Assembly: GCA_904420445.1 (NCBI GenBank)
Contig: CAJFVJ010000003.1
Coordinates: 677,998 to 741,997, forward strand
Source of the DNA: Candidatus Adamsella avium
GTDB taxonomy: Bacteria; Cyanobacteriota; Vampirovibrionia; Gastranaerophilales; CAJFVJ01
Direction: 5' to 3'
Length of the DNA stretch: 64,000 nt
Shown here: in pieces, positions 1-9,560 of the stretch
How positions within the stretch are numbered: the stretch's first letter is position 1
How the letters are laid out: each line of letters starts with the position of its first letter
Program-made: the position numbers and the translations under genes
Notes under the pieces: generated by a model
Seen by the model: the letters and a program-made list of their open reading frames with translations, nothing else
Database searches by the model: none
What the model was told of the DNA's origin: nothing

Positions 1-295
1 CGCCGTAATTATTTGGTCTGCGATCTTGATACCCGCCGTAGTTGTTCGGACGTCTATCCTGATAATTGTTGTAACCTCTGTTTTGTCTTTCTTGATAAGG
101 TGGTCTTTCTCCCATATCTCCTGATGGCATATCGCCCGTCGGTTGTTGATTTTGAGGAGAAACATCTCCTTCTTGAGGCATAACATCATTTAACAACGGT
201 TTTCTATCCGGATAAAGACAATCCGGACAGATTACTCTTTTTGGATTTTTTGTTTCAAATTCTTTGCCGCATTTGGTACATTTATTTACATACAT
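1..295 (-). CDS. Zinc-ribbon protein with R/N/Y/G-rich repeat tail (partial)
   Basis: The reading frame runs off the left edge, so only the first 98 codons are visible. The N-terminus carries a CxxC (residues 6 and 9) and a second CxxC (residues 23 and 26), a treble-clef or zinc-ribbon-like pair. A linker rich in Pro, Gln and Asp follows, then tandem units of the form YQDRRPNNYGG. Such Arg/Asn/Tyr/Gly tails are typical of RNA-binding or condensate-prone regions, but no function can be assigned. The ATG at 295 is the only in-frame ATG near the zinc ribbon; the ATG four bases inside runs straight into a stop. Purine-rich AGGGG lies about ten bases upstream. Confidence 0.7.
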   Translation of the reverse strand, partial: MYVNKCTKCGKEFETKNPKRVICPDCLYPDRKPLLNDVMPQEGDVSPQNQQPTGDMPSGDMGERPPYQERQNRGYNNYQDRRPNNYGGYQDRRPNNYG

Positions 296-542
296 CCTCT
301 TTAAGCCCCTTGCAAATAATTTTCTTTCTTTGCATTTCTCTTTCTAATTTAATAACAAGCTGAAATATTTTTTCAATATTCTAATACTATCATAAAATGT
401 AAAAAATTCATAATTTTTAACATTTATTTTTCAATCAAATAATGTAGTTTTTACTGCCTGTTCAGGTATTTATTAAGACAATTAACTTTTCATCAGTTGT
501 ATCAATTCAATTTTGCACAACCGCCATGCCCGATTGAAAAAA
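296..542. other. AT-rich spacer
   Basis: This 247-base spacer lies between the end of dtd and the start of the zinc-ribbon gene, both on the minus strand. It is very A/T-rich. I see no gene and no hairpin with a T-run strong enough to call a terminator. A promoter for the zinc-ribbon gene probably lies here, but I cannot place it with confidence. Confidence 0.4.
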
Positions 543-995
543 CTATTTCTCACTGCTGTCTTTTGAGAGCATAAATGTAACAGGTCCGTCGTTGACAAGG
601 CTTATTTCCATCATTGCCTGGAAGCATCCTGTTTCAACCCTCAAGCCTGATTTCTTAAGCTCTTCAACAAATTTTTCATAAAATAACTTTGCTTCAAGCG
701 GATTCTTTGCATTATCAAAACTCGGACGATTCCCTTTTCTGCAGTTTGCTGCAAGAGTAAACTGAGAAACAACAAGTATCTCTCCTCCTATATCTTTCAG
801 AGAGAAATTCATCTTATCCTGTTCATCCTCAAAAATTCGAAGATTTAATACCTTATTCGCCAAAAATTCTATCTCTGAGCCGTTATCATTTTTCTCAACT
901 CCGAGAAATATCAATATTCCTTTTTTTATCTCAGAATAAACCTTTCCGTCTATACTAACAGATGCACTATTTACACGTTGAAGAAGAGCTTTCAT
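543..995 (-). CDS. dtd: D-aminoacyl-tRNA deacylase
   Basis: The DTD enzyme hydrolyses D-aminoacyl-tRNAs (and mischarged Gly-tRNA-Ala) in the cytoplasm, recycling the tRNA. The 150-residue length is typical. The family signatures SQFTLA (about residues 77-82) and NDGPVT (about 135-140, the Gly-cisPro motif) are both intact. The ATG at 995 has AAAGGAG eight bases upstream and is preferred over the in-frame TTG three bases earlier. It overlaps the 3' end of the upstream DUF115 gene by 29 bases, so the two are probably translationally coupled within an rlmN-DUF115-dtd operon. Confidence 0.95.
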   Translation of the reverse strand: MKALLQRVNSASVSIDGKVYSEIKKGILIFLGVEKNDNGSEIEFLANKVLNLRIFEDEQDKMNFSLKDIGGEILVVSQFTLAANCRKGNRPSFDNAKNPLEAKLFYEKFVEELKKSGLRVETGCFQAMMEISLVNDGPVTFMLSKDSSEK

Positions 996-2925
996 CAAAT
1001 AACTCCTTTTGTTTTTTCAAAAAATCAATTCCCAACCCAAGCCACATTTTGCCTGAAGAAAAGAAGTCCTGCAAAATTTCAAGAAGCGCATCCATCTTCG
1101 ATTTATCAGTATAGTCATTTGGCTCCTTGAGAAATTCGTTCATCATATAATATTCTCTAATCAGCAAGGAAAAGAATACCTTATCTTTTGCGACATATTC
1201 TCTGATTATATCACCGTAGATGTCTGAAATTTTTTCTATTCTATCTCTTATCTCGCCTGTCAAAATTTTTGCTCTCTGATAAGAATTTTTCAGTTTCTTA
1301 AATTCTCCCTCTCCTTTATCAAACAAATTCAGGCATTTTTCAAAAGATGCAAGCAGTGAATTTACTGTTGTTTTGAATTTTGAAAACTCTTTTGGAGAAA
1401 CATAGTCTCTCAAAGATGAATCTATCACTTTTTCTACATCAATTTTCTCAACTGCGTATTTTTCGAGAAAATCTTTCATCGGAATATTTTCAAATCCGTT
1501 TATCTGTGCTCCCCCGCTTCTGGTATTAAACAGCTTTGTACAGGGAGCAATCTCAAGAGCTATGTTCTCAAAATGCTCTACAAACATTGCATAAGCAGGT
1601 GACGTCAGAAGTTTTTCACCATTTTGCCCTATGACAAAACAAAGATTTTTTGAATTTTCTTCGAGTGTTTCTTGTATTTTTTTCATGCTGTCATTTTTAT
1701 CTTTGAGTTTTGCAGCACCAAAATATTTATCATAATCATCAACAAACAGCTCGAATTTCCCTGCCGAAACTTCTCTGTATTTAATATTATACGCACTGTT
1801 TGAAGCATAACACTGACCGTTTCTATATGCCAAATCCTGACCTGTGAGAATAATCGGATTACACCCGAGCAAATATGCACTCTCAAGAGCGCAAATTGAC
1901 ACAGTCCCTCTGCTTTTGTACTTATCAGCTTTTATGCCGCTCAGATTCTCAAGCCATTCCGTAGTAATCATATTATCAGGATAGTAGTTGAATACACGAT
2001 CCAAATCACATTCATAAACACCTTTAAATATAGACGGATAAAATATAAAATTTATCCCCGATAAATCAACATCCAATATTTGAGTCAAACAATAACGTGA
2101 CTCTATCATCGCCACAAAATCAGGTCTTACTCCGTTTTTCAAAAGTGTTTTCAGGGCTGTACCGACACAAAACACAACAACATTATCCCTGTATTGTTTT
2201 ATATACTCAACATTCTCCGTCAACGACGGACCTGCTGATACAATTACAGCAGGCTTATCTTTGAATTTGCCGAGGAGCGCTTCAAGTTCCTCATTTTTAT
2301 AAATTCTAAATAAATTATTCAAAACTGATACTGTCCAGTTTGCTGACTGTCTTTGCAGTTCTTTATACGCATTTGTATAAATACTCCCCAACATAACAAG
2401 CTTTTTTTTCAACTCTGAAACAACAGATGGATATAACTGAACATAAGAAGTCAAGAAACTAAGCGTCATCTCTCCTTTGAGGAAAAACAACCGCCCCATT
2501 GCTATCTCAAATTTTTCTTCTTTATCGATGAGCATAACCGTAGATTTTGAAAGCTCAGAAGACAAGTCAACAAACTCAAGTGCCGCCCTCAAAATTTCAA
2601 TATCAGGTTCATAGAGGATTATTTTGCCTTTTGAATTCCTGCAAAAAGCCTGAAGAAGATGCCCCATCCCAAGACCGAAAATAATATGTATTGTATCCGA
2701 CTCTTCTCTGTATTTTGTTTTTGCAACTATCTGCTCTGCCTCATAAACAGCATCAACTTCATCATGAAGAGGATGTCCATCAACAACCAGATTCAAATCC
2801 CCGCATGTTGTTTCCCTCAATTCCAAATTGTGAGTATATTCTTTGATTGCGGCTATTGACTCTGCAAGCGCAGCATCATAGCGGGCTATCTGCTCAAGAT
2901 TCTTCTCTAATATACTCTTTTCCAC
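967..2925 (-). CDS. DUF115 / motility accessory factor (Maf)-type protein
   Basis: This 652-residue protein contains the DUF115 (MAF_flag10, MptE-like) core in its middle third: a glycine-rich nucleotide-binding segment (VSAGPSL), then GTALK and [12 protein letters not shown]. In the family these proteins are linked to transfer of nonulosonic acids onto flagellin or other surface proteins, and to pterin pyrophosphokinase-like folds. The exact substrate cannot be read from sequence. No flagellar or sialic-acid gene is present in this window. The start is GTG, with AGGAG nine bases upstream and 21 bases after the rlmN stop. The last third is predicted mostly helical. Membership in the family is fairly sure; the role is not. 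Confidence 0.8.
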   Translation of the reverse strand: MEKSILEKNLEQIARYDAALAESIAAIKEYTHNLELRETTCGDLNLVVDGHPLHDEVDAVYEAEQIVAKTKYREESDTIHIIFGLGMGHLLQAFCRNSKGKIILYEPDIEILRAALEFVDLSSELSKSTVMLIDKEEKFEIAMGRLFFLKGEMTLSFLTSYVQLYPSVVSELKKKLVMLGSIYTNAYKELQRQSANWTVSVLNNLFRIYKNEELEALLGKFKDKPAVIVSAGPSLTENVEYIKQYRDNVVVFCVGTALKTLLKNGVRPDFVAMIESRYCLTQILDVDLSGINFIFYPSIFKGVYECDLDRVFNYYPDNMITTEWLENLSGIKADKYKSRGTVSICALESAYLLGCNPIILTGQDLAYRNGQCYASNSAYNIKYREVSAGKFELFVDDYDKYFGAAKLKDKNDSMKKIQETLEENSKNLCFVIGQNGEKLLTSPAYAMFVEHFENIALEIAPCTKLFNTRSGGAQINGFENIPMKDFLEKYAVEKIDVEKVIDSSLRDYVSPKEFSKFKTTVNSLLASFEKCLNLFDKGEGEFKKLKNSYQRAKILTGEIRDRIEKISDIYGDIIREYVAKDKVFFSLLIREYYMMNEFLKEPNDYTDKSKMDALLEILQDFFSSGKMWLGLGIDFLKKQKELFDESSSSTCK

Positions 2926-2946
2926 TCTAAAAACTCCTATGGATTT

Positions 2947-3996
2947 TTATGTTCTTTTTTGCCCGCTCAGCTGGCCGCAGGCAGCCATAATATCTGCGCC
3001 ACGTTCCAATCTCACAGTAACTTTTTTCCCTGACTGCTCAAGAATATATTTAAACTTATTTATCCTGTTTATATCAGGTTTTCTGAACTCATCATTCTCA
3101 ACAGGGTTGTAAGGAATAAGGTTTATATTGCAATTCAACCCTTTAAGCAACTTGTTAACTTCTTTCGCCTGCTCGATAGAATCATTAACATGGTCTATTA
3201 CGGTATATTCAATCGTCACCCTGCGTCCTGTCTGTTCGGTCAGGTATCTCAAGGATTTTATCACTTCATCAAGATGATACATTGACTCAATCGGCATAAG
3301 TTTTTTCCTCAGCTCATGCTCGGGGGCATGCAAGGATAAAGCAAGAGTCAGCTGTCTGTTCAGCTTTGCAAGTTCATAAATCTTCGGAACAATACCGCTT
3401 GTAGAAACAGTGATTCGTCTTATGCCTATTTCAAATTCTTTGTTCAAAAAGTCTATTGAAGAAACAACGTTCTCAAAATTCAACAATGGCTCTCCCTGCC
3501 CCATATAAACAACATTTGTTATCTTTAATCCTGTATCACGCTGGATGGTGAGTATTTGCTCTATTATTTCCTTTCCCGTCAAATTCCTGATAAACCCGCG
3601 TTTGCCTGTCGCACAAAATTTGCACCCCACTGCACACCCCACCTGTGAGCTAATGCAGGCTGTCAGGTTTGCTCTGTTATCAAAACGCATCAGTACTGTT
3701 TCAACACAATTCCCATCAGGGTATTCAACAAGATATTTCACCGTGCCGTCAGAGCTGATTAGTCTTTGAGAAATTTTTACATCAGTAATCACAGCAATTT
3801 CTTTAAGTGCCTCTCTGAATTTTTTTGAAAGATTTGTCATCTCATCAACAGAGGAAACTGATTTTGAATAAATCCAGTTGTGGAGCTGTCTTGCCCGAAA
3901 CTTTGACTCTCCCATACGAAACATCAAGTCTTCAAGTTCTTCAAGACTCATCCCCGATAAAATAATTTTTTTGCCGCTGTGTTTTAAGGAATCCAT
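2947..3996 (-). CDS. rlmN: 23S rRNA (adenine2503-C2)/tRNA A37 methyltransferase RlmN
   Basis: This is a radical-SAM methyltransferase that C2-methylates A2503 of 23S rRNA and, in some bacteria, A37 of tRNAs. At 349 residues it is normal size. The CxxxCxxC cluster motif is at Cys121, Cys125 and Cys128. The two extra cysteines used in the dual-SAM mechanism are present at Cys114 and near Cys340. The GEPLLN motif that binds SAM is also visible. It is the first gene of an apparent three-gene operon with the DUF115 gene and dtd. GGTGG lies upstream of the ATG. Confidence 0.96.
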   Translation of the reverse strand: MDSLKHSGKKIILSGMSLEELEDLMFRMGESKFRARQLHNWIYSKSVSSVDEMTNLSKKFREALKEIAVITDVKISQRLISSDGTVKYLVEYPDGNCVETVLMRFDNRANLTACISSQVGCAVGCKFCATGKRGFIRNLTGKEIIEQILTIQRDTGLKITNVVYMGQGEPLLNFENVVSSIDFLNKEFEIGIRRITVSTSGIVPKIYELAKLNRQLTLALSLHAPEHELRKKLMPIESMYHLDEVIKSLRYLTEQTGRRVTIEYTVIDHVNDSIEQAKEVNKLLKGLNCNINLIPYNPVENDEFRKPDINRINKFKYILEQSGKKVTVRLERGADIMAACGQLSGQKRT

Positions 3997-4169
3997 ATCT
4001 CAAACCACCATATTTTCTCTAAAATTTTAGCATGTGAGTTTTTTCCATACAAGTTAATACAATTATTTAGAAATGTAACAAAACATACTAAAACCCTAAA
4101 GTTTCAATAAAAACTCCCGATACTAATCATGTAAGTAAGGTTAGTTTTATTTTATACGAGGTTTTTATT

Positions 4170-4325
4170 ATGGAAAATATCAGCAACAATCCCGAGTTGA
4201 TTTCTATTTCAGGCGAAATTAAAGAAGAAACACTCAAACAGGTAGAAAAAAACGAAAGACAACCGAAATCTTTCCTTGAAAGACTTTGTGAACAAAGATT
4301 TGAATCAATAAAAGATTTACTCTAA
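4170..4325 (+). CDS. Small protein of unknown function (51 aa)
   Basis: A 51-codon frame opens with ATG behind GAGG (4158-4161), an adequate ribosome-binding site. The product is charged and helical (many Glu, Lys, Gln) with no cysteine motif, signal peptide or membrane segment. It lies on the same strand 82 bases before the YD-repeat gene, so the two may be co-transcribed. I do not recognise the family. Support comes only from the start context, length and Lys/Glu-rich composition like its neighbours. Confidence 0.5.
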   Translation: MENISNNPELISISGEIKEETLKQVEKNERQPKSFLERLCEQRFESIKDLL

Positions 4326-4407
4326 TCAATCTAAAAACAGTCTGCACGAAAACAATTACAAAATACGGTCAATAAAAACATCTGATACTGCTGGCTAAGG
4401 AGTAAAA

Positions 4408-5268
4408 ATGCCTTTTGATATTCAAAATTTTATATCAAATTTAATCAAGCAGGAAAAAAGCGGAGCAAAAAACTCTGTTGATATCAACACGCTTTTGCAA
4501 CAGGCTATTTCCTCTCAAACCCAACCGTCTTATATACAAACAAGCGGTACAATCTTCACGGTCAACAGTCAAAATAATATGGTGCAGACTCTTTATGACA
4601 GTGATGGAACACGAACAGAAACCCGTTCTTATGACCAGAATGGTGAACTTGATAGAGTCATCAAAGATGTCTACGATGACTATGGCACGCTGAAAGAAAG
4701 ACTAATCTATGACGAAGACGGTAAATATACAGGAAAAATGTCTTTTGAATCAGACCCGCTCACAGGGGTCAACAAAACTATATCAACGGATGCTTATGGA
4801 AATATCACAGACATTCTTGAATCAAAACAAAATCCGGACGGTTCAAAAAGCAGTATAACCAGAGATGCCTACGGAAATATTCTTTCGGCATCAAAACTGG
4901 AAGAAAGAAACGGTAAAACGATTATGACTATTTTTGACTCCAGCGGGAAACGTACCGGAAGACAAATTTCTCGAAACGGAGAAGTAGTTCAGACTATAAA
5001 TTATTCATATAACCAGGCAGGGAAACTTGATAAATCCGTATACAGAGATTCTGAAGGAGAATTACAACGTACCCTCTATTTCTCTTATAACAGTGATGGA
5101 CAAATAGAAAAAACAACCCATCGAGATGCCTTCGGAAGGACTGTTGAAGTTCTTGAATCAACATATAACGCTGATGGAACACGAACGACCGTAAGAAAAA
5201 ATGCAGAAGGCGAAATCCTTGAAACAACAACCTTTGATAAATATGGAAATCAATTAGAAGAAATTTAA
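4408..5268 (+). CDS. YD/RHS-type repeat protein
   Basis: A 286-residue protein made almost entirely of short beta-forming repeats of the YD type, such as YDSDGTR, YDQNGEL, YDEDGKY, DAYGNI and YNADGTR, from about residue 55 to the end. In RHS and teneurin-like proteins such repeats form extended or shell-like beta structures, often at the cell surface or around a toxin. This protein has no toxin domain and no visible signal peptide. GGAG lies seven bases before the ATG. A bidirectional terminator follows. The same repeat type occurs in the middle of the 792-residue protein at 11211-13589, suggesting related architecture. Confidence 0.75.
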   Translation: MPFDIQNFISNLIKQEKSGAKNSVDINTLLQQAISSQTQPSYIQTSGTIFTVNSQNNMVQTLYDSDGTRTETRSYDQNGELDRVIKDVYDDYGTLKERLIYDEDGKYTGKMSFESDPLTGVNKTISTDAYGNITDILESKQNPDGSKSSITRDAYGNILSASKLEERNGKTIMTIFDSSGKRTGRQISRNGEVVQTINYSYNQAGKLDKSVYRDSEGELQRTLYFSYNSDGQIEKTTHRDAFGRTVEVLESTYNADGTRTTVRKNAEGEILETTTFDKYGNQLEEI

Positions 5269-5290
5269 ATAAAAACCTAACAACAAAACA

Positions 5291-5323
5291 AAAAAGCCGA
5301 ACATGATGTTCGGCCTTTTCTTT
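5291..5323. terminator. Bidirectional intrinsic terminator
   Basis: The palindrome GCCGAACAT/ATGTTCGGC is flanked by an A-run on the left and a T-run on the right. It lies between the convergent YD-repeat gene and glnA and can serve both. Confidence 0.9.
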
Positions 5324-5334
5324 ATCAAAGAGAA

Positions 5335-6699
5335 TTAGTATCTATCGAGATATCTATTCAGCTCCCATGGAGTAACTGTTGTTCTGAAAGAATCCCACTC
5401 CTGCTCTTTTGCTGAAACAAATTCGCTGAAAATATGCTCGCCAAGCGCATCTTTTGCAACATGAGATCTTTCCATAAGATAAATAGCTTCTGCAAGACTT
5501 CCTGGAAGAGAATCAATCTTATGACGTTTTCTTTCTCTTTCTGAGAGATGATATATGTTGCTTTCAACAGGTGATGGCGGTTCAATCTTATTTCTGATAC
5601 CGTCAAGCATAGCCTCAAGCAACACGGCAAAAGCAAGATAAGGATTGCAGGAAGGGTCAGGAGAGCGCAGCTCAATTCTTGTCGCATTCCCACGCTTCGC
5701 AGGAACTCTGATGAGAGCACTTCTGTTTGCTAAAGACCAAGCAAGATAAACAGGCGCTTCATATCCTGGAACAAGACGTTTATAGCTGTTGACTGTCGGA
5801 TTGAGTATGGCGGTAATTTTCTTGACATGCTTCAAAACACCGCCAATTGCCCATAGTGCCTCCTGGCTCAGCTGGTATGGCATTGATTCATCAAGGAATG
5901 CATTCTTGCCGTTTTTGAACAATGACAGGTTGCAGTGCATACCAGAACCGTTTATTCCGAAGATAGGCTTCGGCATAAATGAAGCATGAAGACCGTATAA
6001 AGCAGCAACAGCTTTAACAGCCACCTTGAACGTTGCAACATTATCTGCCGTTGTAAGCGCATCAGAATATTTGAAGTCAATCTCATGCTGACCGTCAGCT
6101 ACCTCATGATGGCTTGCCTCAATTTCAAACCCCATCTGTTGAAGAACCTGAACCATTTCGCCTCTTACGTTCTCACCGGAGTCATCAGGTCCGACATCAT
6201 AGTAACCCGCTTTATCATGAACTTCTGTTGTTGCATTGCCGTCTTCGTCTTTTTTGAAGAGGAAAAATTCAGCCTCGGGACCTACATTCATTGTATACCC
6301 CATATCAGCAGCTTCTTTAAGCACTCTTTTTAAGTTAGCACGAGGACAACCTTCGAATGGCGTTCCATCAGGATTGTAAATATCACAAATCAAACGGGCA
6401 ACCTGTCTTTCATCTTTGTGCCTCCAGGGGAGCAAAGAGAAAGTTCTTCTATCGGGAACAAAAAACATATCTGATGTTTCTATGCTTCTAAAGCCTTTTA
6501 TTGATGAGCCGTCAAGCATTATCTCATTGTTCAAAATCTTGTCAATCTGGCTTGCCGGCAGGGCTATATTTTTGACCTGACCGTTCAGGTCAACAAACTG
6601 CAGCCTGATAAACTGCACGTCCAAATCTTTTACAAGTTTTTTAATCTCTTCTTTTGATAATTCCTTCCCATGTTCAGGAATATAATCCAACTGCGTCAT
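5335..6699 (-). CDS. glnA: Glutamine synthetase, type I
   Basis: Condenses glutamate and ammonia with ATP to glutamine; forms a cytoplasmic dodecamer. At 454 residues it matches the shorter GSI-alpha form rather than the about 470-residue adenylylated GSI-beta form. The family motifs are present: DGSSIKGF, the NGSGMHCN segment with the ATP-binding His, NPTVNSYKRLVPG, and R-rich ELRSPDPSCNPYLA. The region where GSI-beta carries the adenylylated Tyr reads NIYHLSERER, resembling the alpha type, so control is more likely feedback or protein-protein. No glnB is adjacent. A sigma70-like promoter lies 35-65 bases upstream. Confidence 0.97.
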   Translation of the reverse strand: MTQLDYIPEHGKELSKEEIKKLVKDLDVQFIRLQFVDLNGQVKNIALPASQIDKILNNEIMLDGSSIKGFRSIETSDMFFVPDRRTFSLLPWRHKDERQVARLICDIYNPDGTPFEGCPRANLKRVLKEAADMGYTMNVGPEAEFFLFKKDEDGNATTEVHDKAGYYDVGPDDSGENVRGEMVQVLQQMGFEIEASHHEVADGQHEIDFKYSDALTTADNVATFKVAVKAVAALYGLHASFMPKPIFGINGSGMHCNLSLFKNGKNAFLDESMPYQLSQEALWAIGGVLKHVKKITAILNPTVNSYKRLVPGYEAPVYLAWSLANRSALIRVPAKRGNATRIELRSPDPSCNPYLAFAVLLEAMLDGIRNKIEPPSPVESNIYHLSERERKRHKIDSLPGSLAEAIYLMERSHVAKDALGEHIFSEFVSAKEQEWDSFRTTVTPWELNRYLDRY

Positions 6700-6733
6700 G
6701 TTTTTAATCCTTTTTCTTTAATAACACCTCATA

Positions 6734-6763
6734 ATTTTAATACTTATACAGATTATTCGTCAA
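6734..6763 (-). promoter_or_regulatory. Probable glnA promoter
   Basis: On the minus strand TTGACG (6763-6758) is followed after 18 bases by TAAAAT (6739-6734), giving a start roughly 30 bases before the glnA ATG. AAAGGA precedes the start codon. I looked for an NtcA-like palindrome and did not find a convincing one. Confidence 0.55.
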
Positions 6764-7061
6764 GAAGAAAATCAATTTCTTTTTTTCAAAAATTATTTAA
6801 TAAAAACCAAAATTAAAAATATTTTCAACAAAAATGCAAAAATATTGTATTTTATAGCATTATATTCAAGACAAATAAAGATTAATACAATATTATTATT
6901 CTAAATTATTTATTAAAAACCAATTTTATTTTTAAGATTTTTAAAATAAATTGTAATATTTTGCAAAATCAAATATATATTTTCGATTTATCGCATTTGA
7001 GATATAAAAAAAATGTTGTAAAATATATAAATAATCAATAAGCTTAGACAAGAAAAAAATA
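6764..7061. other. Extremely AT-rich divergent intergenic region
   Basis: About 300 bases upstream of the glnA promoter and the divergent zinc-ribbon gene consist almost only of A and T. No open frame longer than about 25 codons and no stable hairpin is apparent. It probably holds the promoter for the gene at 7062 and may be curved DNA. Confidence 0.4.
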
Positions 7062-7280
7062 ATGTTCATCTGCAAACATTGCAAATCAAAAGACAAATTC
7101 GAACTCATGTTTTCACCTGATTACAAGGGAGAAAGAACTTTTACAAAGAAAATTGATAAAAACGGCAATCTGACCATAACCGTAGGAGATTACTCATTCA
7201 CTCCGTCTTTAGAATTTATGAACGCTCATGCGGTATGCAGCTTTTGCTCTCACATAAACATATGGGGATTGGAAAAATGA
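7062..7280 (+). CDS. Zinc-ribbon miniprotein (72 aa)
   Basis: The 72-residue product has CxxC near its N-terminus (Cys4, Cys7) and CxxC near its C-terminus (Cys60, Cys63) flanking a beta-rich middle, which suggests a single structural zinc site. No family is recognised. Its stop codon overlaps the start of the next gene in an ATGA arrangement, so the two are almost certainly translated together. The ribosome-binding site is weak (AAGAAAAA). Confidence 0.6.
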   Translation: MFICKHCKSKDKFELMFSPDYKGERTFTKKIDKNGNLTITVGDYSFTPSLEFMNAHAVCSFCSHINIWGLEK

Positions 7281-7918
7281 AAAAATTATTCTTATCATTT
7301 GCAATAATGCTCTTAACAACGGTTTATGCCTTCGGCGCAAGCTATGAACCAAAATATTCGGAAAAAATAAACAGATACAGCACGGGAGTATTTGCCGTAA
7401 CGGAAAAAGTAACTGTCTACGACGAACCATCAGATACCTCACAGATTATCGATGTGATTGAAATAGACAAAATAAAAGAAAAAGTCAGAACAAACACAGG
7501 TGAAACATCATTCCATAGTGTGTTTACCACTTTTTCTACCGATAAAAATCTTTATTTTATTACGGTAATCGATGAAGCTCAGGATTTGGTAAAACTATGT
7601 TATGACAACAAAACAGGATGGGTAAAAGCTGAAGAAAATTACTACATTTGGAAAGACTTTTTATTCCAATACGGAAAAGAAAACGGCTTATACTTCTTCA
7701 GAAACGCAAAACCAGAAAATATGGCACTATATCAAAAACCTGATGAAACATCAAAAAAAATCGCCTCATTTGACTATGCAAGACCCGTATTTCTCAAACT
7801 CATAAGAGGAAGCTGGGCACTTGCAAGCATGAGCGATTTTGGTGATGATTCTTATGTCATCGGTTGGATAAGATGGAGAAATCAGGACGGCTCCTTCATC
7901 TTGTTTCCCCACATCTAG
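7277..7918 (+). CDS. Exported protein with SH3-like segments
   Basis: I chose ATG 7277 because it overlaps the previous stop as ATGA and begins a clear signal peptide: Lys-Lys, a hydrophobic stretch, then AFGAS before the mature region. The 213-residue product contains two stretches resembling bacterial SH3 domains, VTVYDEPSDTSQIIDVI and ALYQKPDETSKKIASFD, each followed by a Gly-Trp turn (TGWVKAE, IGWIRW). Bacterial SH3 domains usually bind peptidoglycan or other envelope ligands. It probably acts in the periplasm or at the surface. The family assignment is by pattern only. Confidence 0.65.
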   Translation: MKKLFLSFAIMLLTTVYAFGASYEPKYSEKINRYSTGVFAVTEKVTVYDEPSDTSQIIDVIEIDKIKEKVRTNTGETSFHSVFTTFSTDKNLYFITVIDEAQDLVKLCYDNKTGWVKAEENYYIWKDFLFQYGKENGLYFFRNAKPENMALYQKPDETSKKIASFDYARPVFLKLIRGSWALASMSDFGDDSYVIGWIRWRNQDGSFILFPHI

Positions 7919-7932
7919 AATTTTCCAAAAAG

Positions 7933-7962
7933 AAAAGAGCCTGCATAAGCAGGCTCTTTTTG
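7933..7962. terminator. Bidirectional intrinsic terminator
   Basis: The inverted repeat AAAAGAGCCTGC/GCAGGCTCTTTT around an ATAA loop lies between the convergent exported-protein gene and gatB. T-runs are present in both directions. Confidence 0.92.
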
Positions 7963-7977
7963 CGTATTTTCTTATTT

Positions 7978-9438
7978 CTAGTTATCAAGCAAGTCATGCA
8001 GCAATTTGTTCACAACCTGCGGATTTGCTCTGCCTTTTGTTTCCTTCATAACCTGCCCCACGAAGAACCCGAAAAGCTTATCTCTCCCGCCTTTGTAAGC
8101 TACAACCTGCTCGGGGTTTTCATCAACAACTTTCTTCGCAATGGCTTTGATAGAATCTTCATCTGATATAACGCTCAATCCCTTGGCATCAACTACAGCC
8201 TGAGCAGAACCGCCTTCTTTGAGAAGCGTTTCAAGAACTTTCTTGCCGATGTTGTTCGAAATAGTTCCCTTATCAATCATCGAAACAAGCTCAGCAAGGT
8301 TGTCAGGAGTAAGTTTTGTTTCATCAAGAGCCAATTTTGTTTCTTTCAAATAAGCCGTTACATCGCCCATCAGATAGTTTACTGCTATTTTGACGTTGAC
8401 TCCTTTTTCGACAACTTTATCAAAGAATCTTGCCGTATCCATCTGCTCAACGATAACTGTTGCATCATATTCAGACAAACCGAGCTGTTCTTCGTATCTT
8501 TTTCTTTTTTGCTGGGGAAGTTCTGGCATTTTCTTTGCCACTTCTTCAATCATCTCTTTTGTAACGGTAACAGGCATTACATCAGGTTCAGGGAAGTATC
8601 TGTAATCATGAGCTTCTTCTTTGCTTCTCATTGATTTTGTAACACCCTCTGCTTCGTTCCAGAGTCTTGTTTCCTGCACCACATGCCCGCCTGATTCAAC
8701 AACATCTATTTGTCTGTCAACTTCAAACTCGATAGCTCTTTGAAGAGCTTTGAAGCTGTTCATATTTTTGATTTCTGCTTTTGTACCGAACTCTTTCTGC
8801 CCGACCGGTCTGATAGAAATATTTGCATCACAGCGCAAAGAGCCTTCTTCAAGGTTACCGTCGCAAACGCCCAAATATCTGACGATGTTTCTCAACTCTT
8901 CCATATAGGCTCTCGCTTCTTCAGCAGAGCGCATATCTGCTTCGCTGACGATTTCAAGAAGAGGAACACCGGCTCTGTTGAGGTCAACCAAACTGTATGC
9001 AGAGCCTGCTATACCATCGGCACCGGCATGAACCAATTTACCTGCATCTTCTTCCATATGAACACGGTTAATTCTGATTTTTTTGCCTTTAATTTCAATA
9101 AAACCGTTTGTTGCAATAGGCTTATCAAATTGAGAGATTTGATAGCCTTTCGGCAAATCAGCATAGAAATATTGCTTTCTGTCAAATTTTGTATAAGGGG
9201 CAATCGTACAATTCAGCGCAAGCCCTGTCAAAATAGCCATGTTCAGAACTTCTTTGTTCAAAACAGGCAAAACACCTGGCAATCCAAGCGATACAGGAGA
9301 AGTCTGTTCATTTTGCTCAAGCCCGAATTCAGTTCCGTCAGCACAAAATATTTTTGATTTTGTCTTCAGCTGAGCATGAACCTCAAGCCCGATTACCACT
9401 TCATATTTCAATCTTAAATCTTCCATCAAATTTTCCAT
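7978..9438 (-). CDS. gatB: Asp-tRNA(Asn)/Glu-tRNA(Gln) amidotransferase subunit B
   Basis: GatB binds the misacylated tRNA and phosphorylates and amidates it as part of GatCAB, supplying Gln-tRNA-Gln and/or Asn-tRNA-Asn. The 486-residue length and the N-terminal signature (YEVVIGLEVHAQL) are typical. The catalytic-core motif with SPVSLGLPGVLPVLN, the DLNRAGVPLLEIVSEADMRS segment and the C-terminal YqeY-like tail are all present. AGGGG lies seven bases before the first ATG. gatA and gatC are not in this window, so the subunits are dispersed. Confidence 0.97.
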   Translation of the reverse strand: MENLMEDLRLKYEVVIGLEVHAQLKTKSKIFCADGTEFGLEQNEQTSPVSLGLPGVLPVLNKEVLNMAILTGLALNCTIAPYTKFDRKQYFYADLPKGYQISQFDKPIATNGFIEIKGKKIRINRVHMEEDAGKLVHAGADGIAGSAYSLVDLNRAGVPLLEIVSEADMRSAEEARAYMEELRNIVRYLGVCDGNLEEGSLRCDANISIRPVGQKEFGTKAEIKNMNSFKALQRAIEFEVDRQIDVVESGGHVVQETRLWNEAEGVTKSMRSKEEAHDYRYFPEPDVMPVTVTKEMIEEVAKKMPELPQQKRKRYEEQLGLSEYDATVIVEQMDTARFFDKVVEKGVNVKIAVNYLMGDVTAYLKETKLALDETKLTPDNLAELVSMIDKGTISNNIGKKVLETLLKEGGSAQAVVDAKGLSVISDEDSIKAIAKKVVDENPEQVVAYKGGRDKLFGFFVGQVMKETKGRANPQVVNKLLHDLLDN

Positions 9439-9544
9439 TAATACTGCCCCTATCAGAGTTACATTATCTTAGTGAAATTATACCATAAGCAAAAAATCAA
9501 GGGTTAAGTAATTTATTTACTCTATTTTTCAAAAATTGCCGATT

Positions 9545-9553
9545 TGGTATAAT
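9545..9553 (+). promoter_or_regulatory. Extended -10 element of the TPR gene
   Basis: TGG followed by TATAAT (9548-9553) forms a perfect extended -10 motif. The expected transcription start is at or within two bases of the ATG at 9561, so the mRNA may be leaderless. Confidence 0.55.
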
Positions 9554-9560
9554 AAAGCTT

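Noticed and set aside
6764-7061. NtcA-like or riboswitch element upstream of glnA
   Set aside because: No GTA-N8-TAC palindrome at a sensible position and no stable structure in this nearly pure A/T stretch.
8710-9357. Long plus-strand frame (215 codons) opposite gatB
   Set aside because: Shadow of the conserved gatB coding sequence; no ribosome-binding site and no sensible domain.
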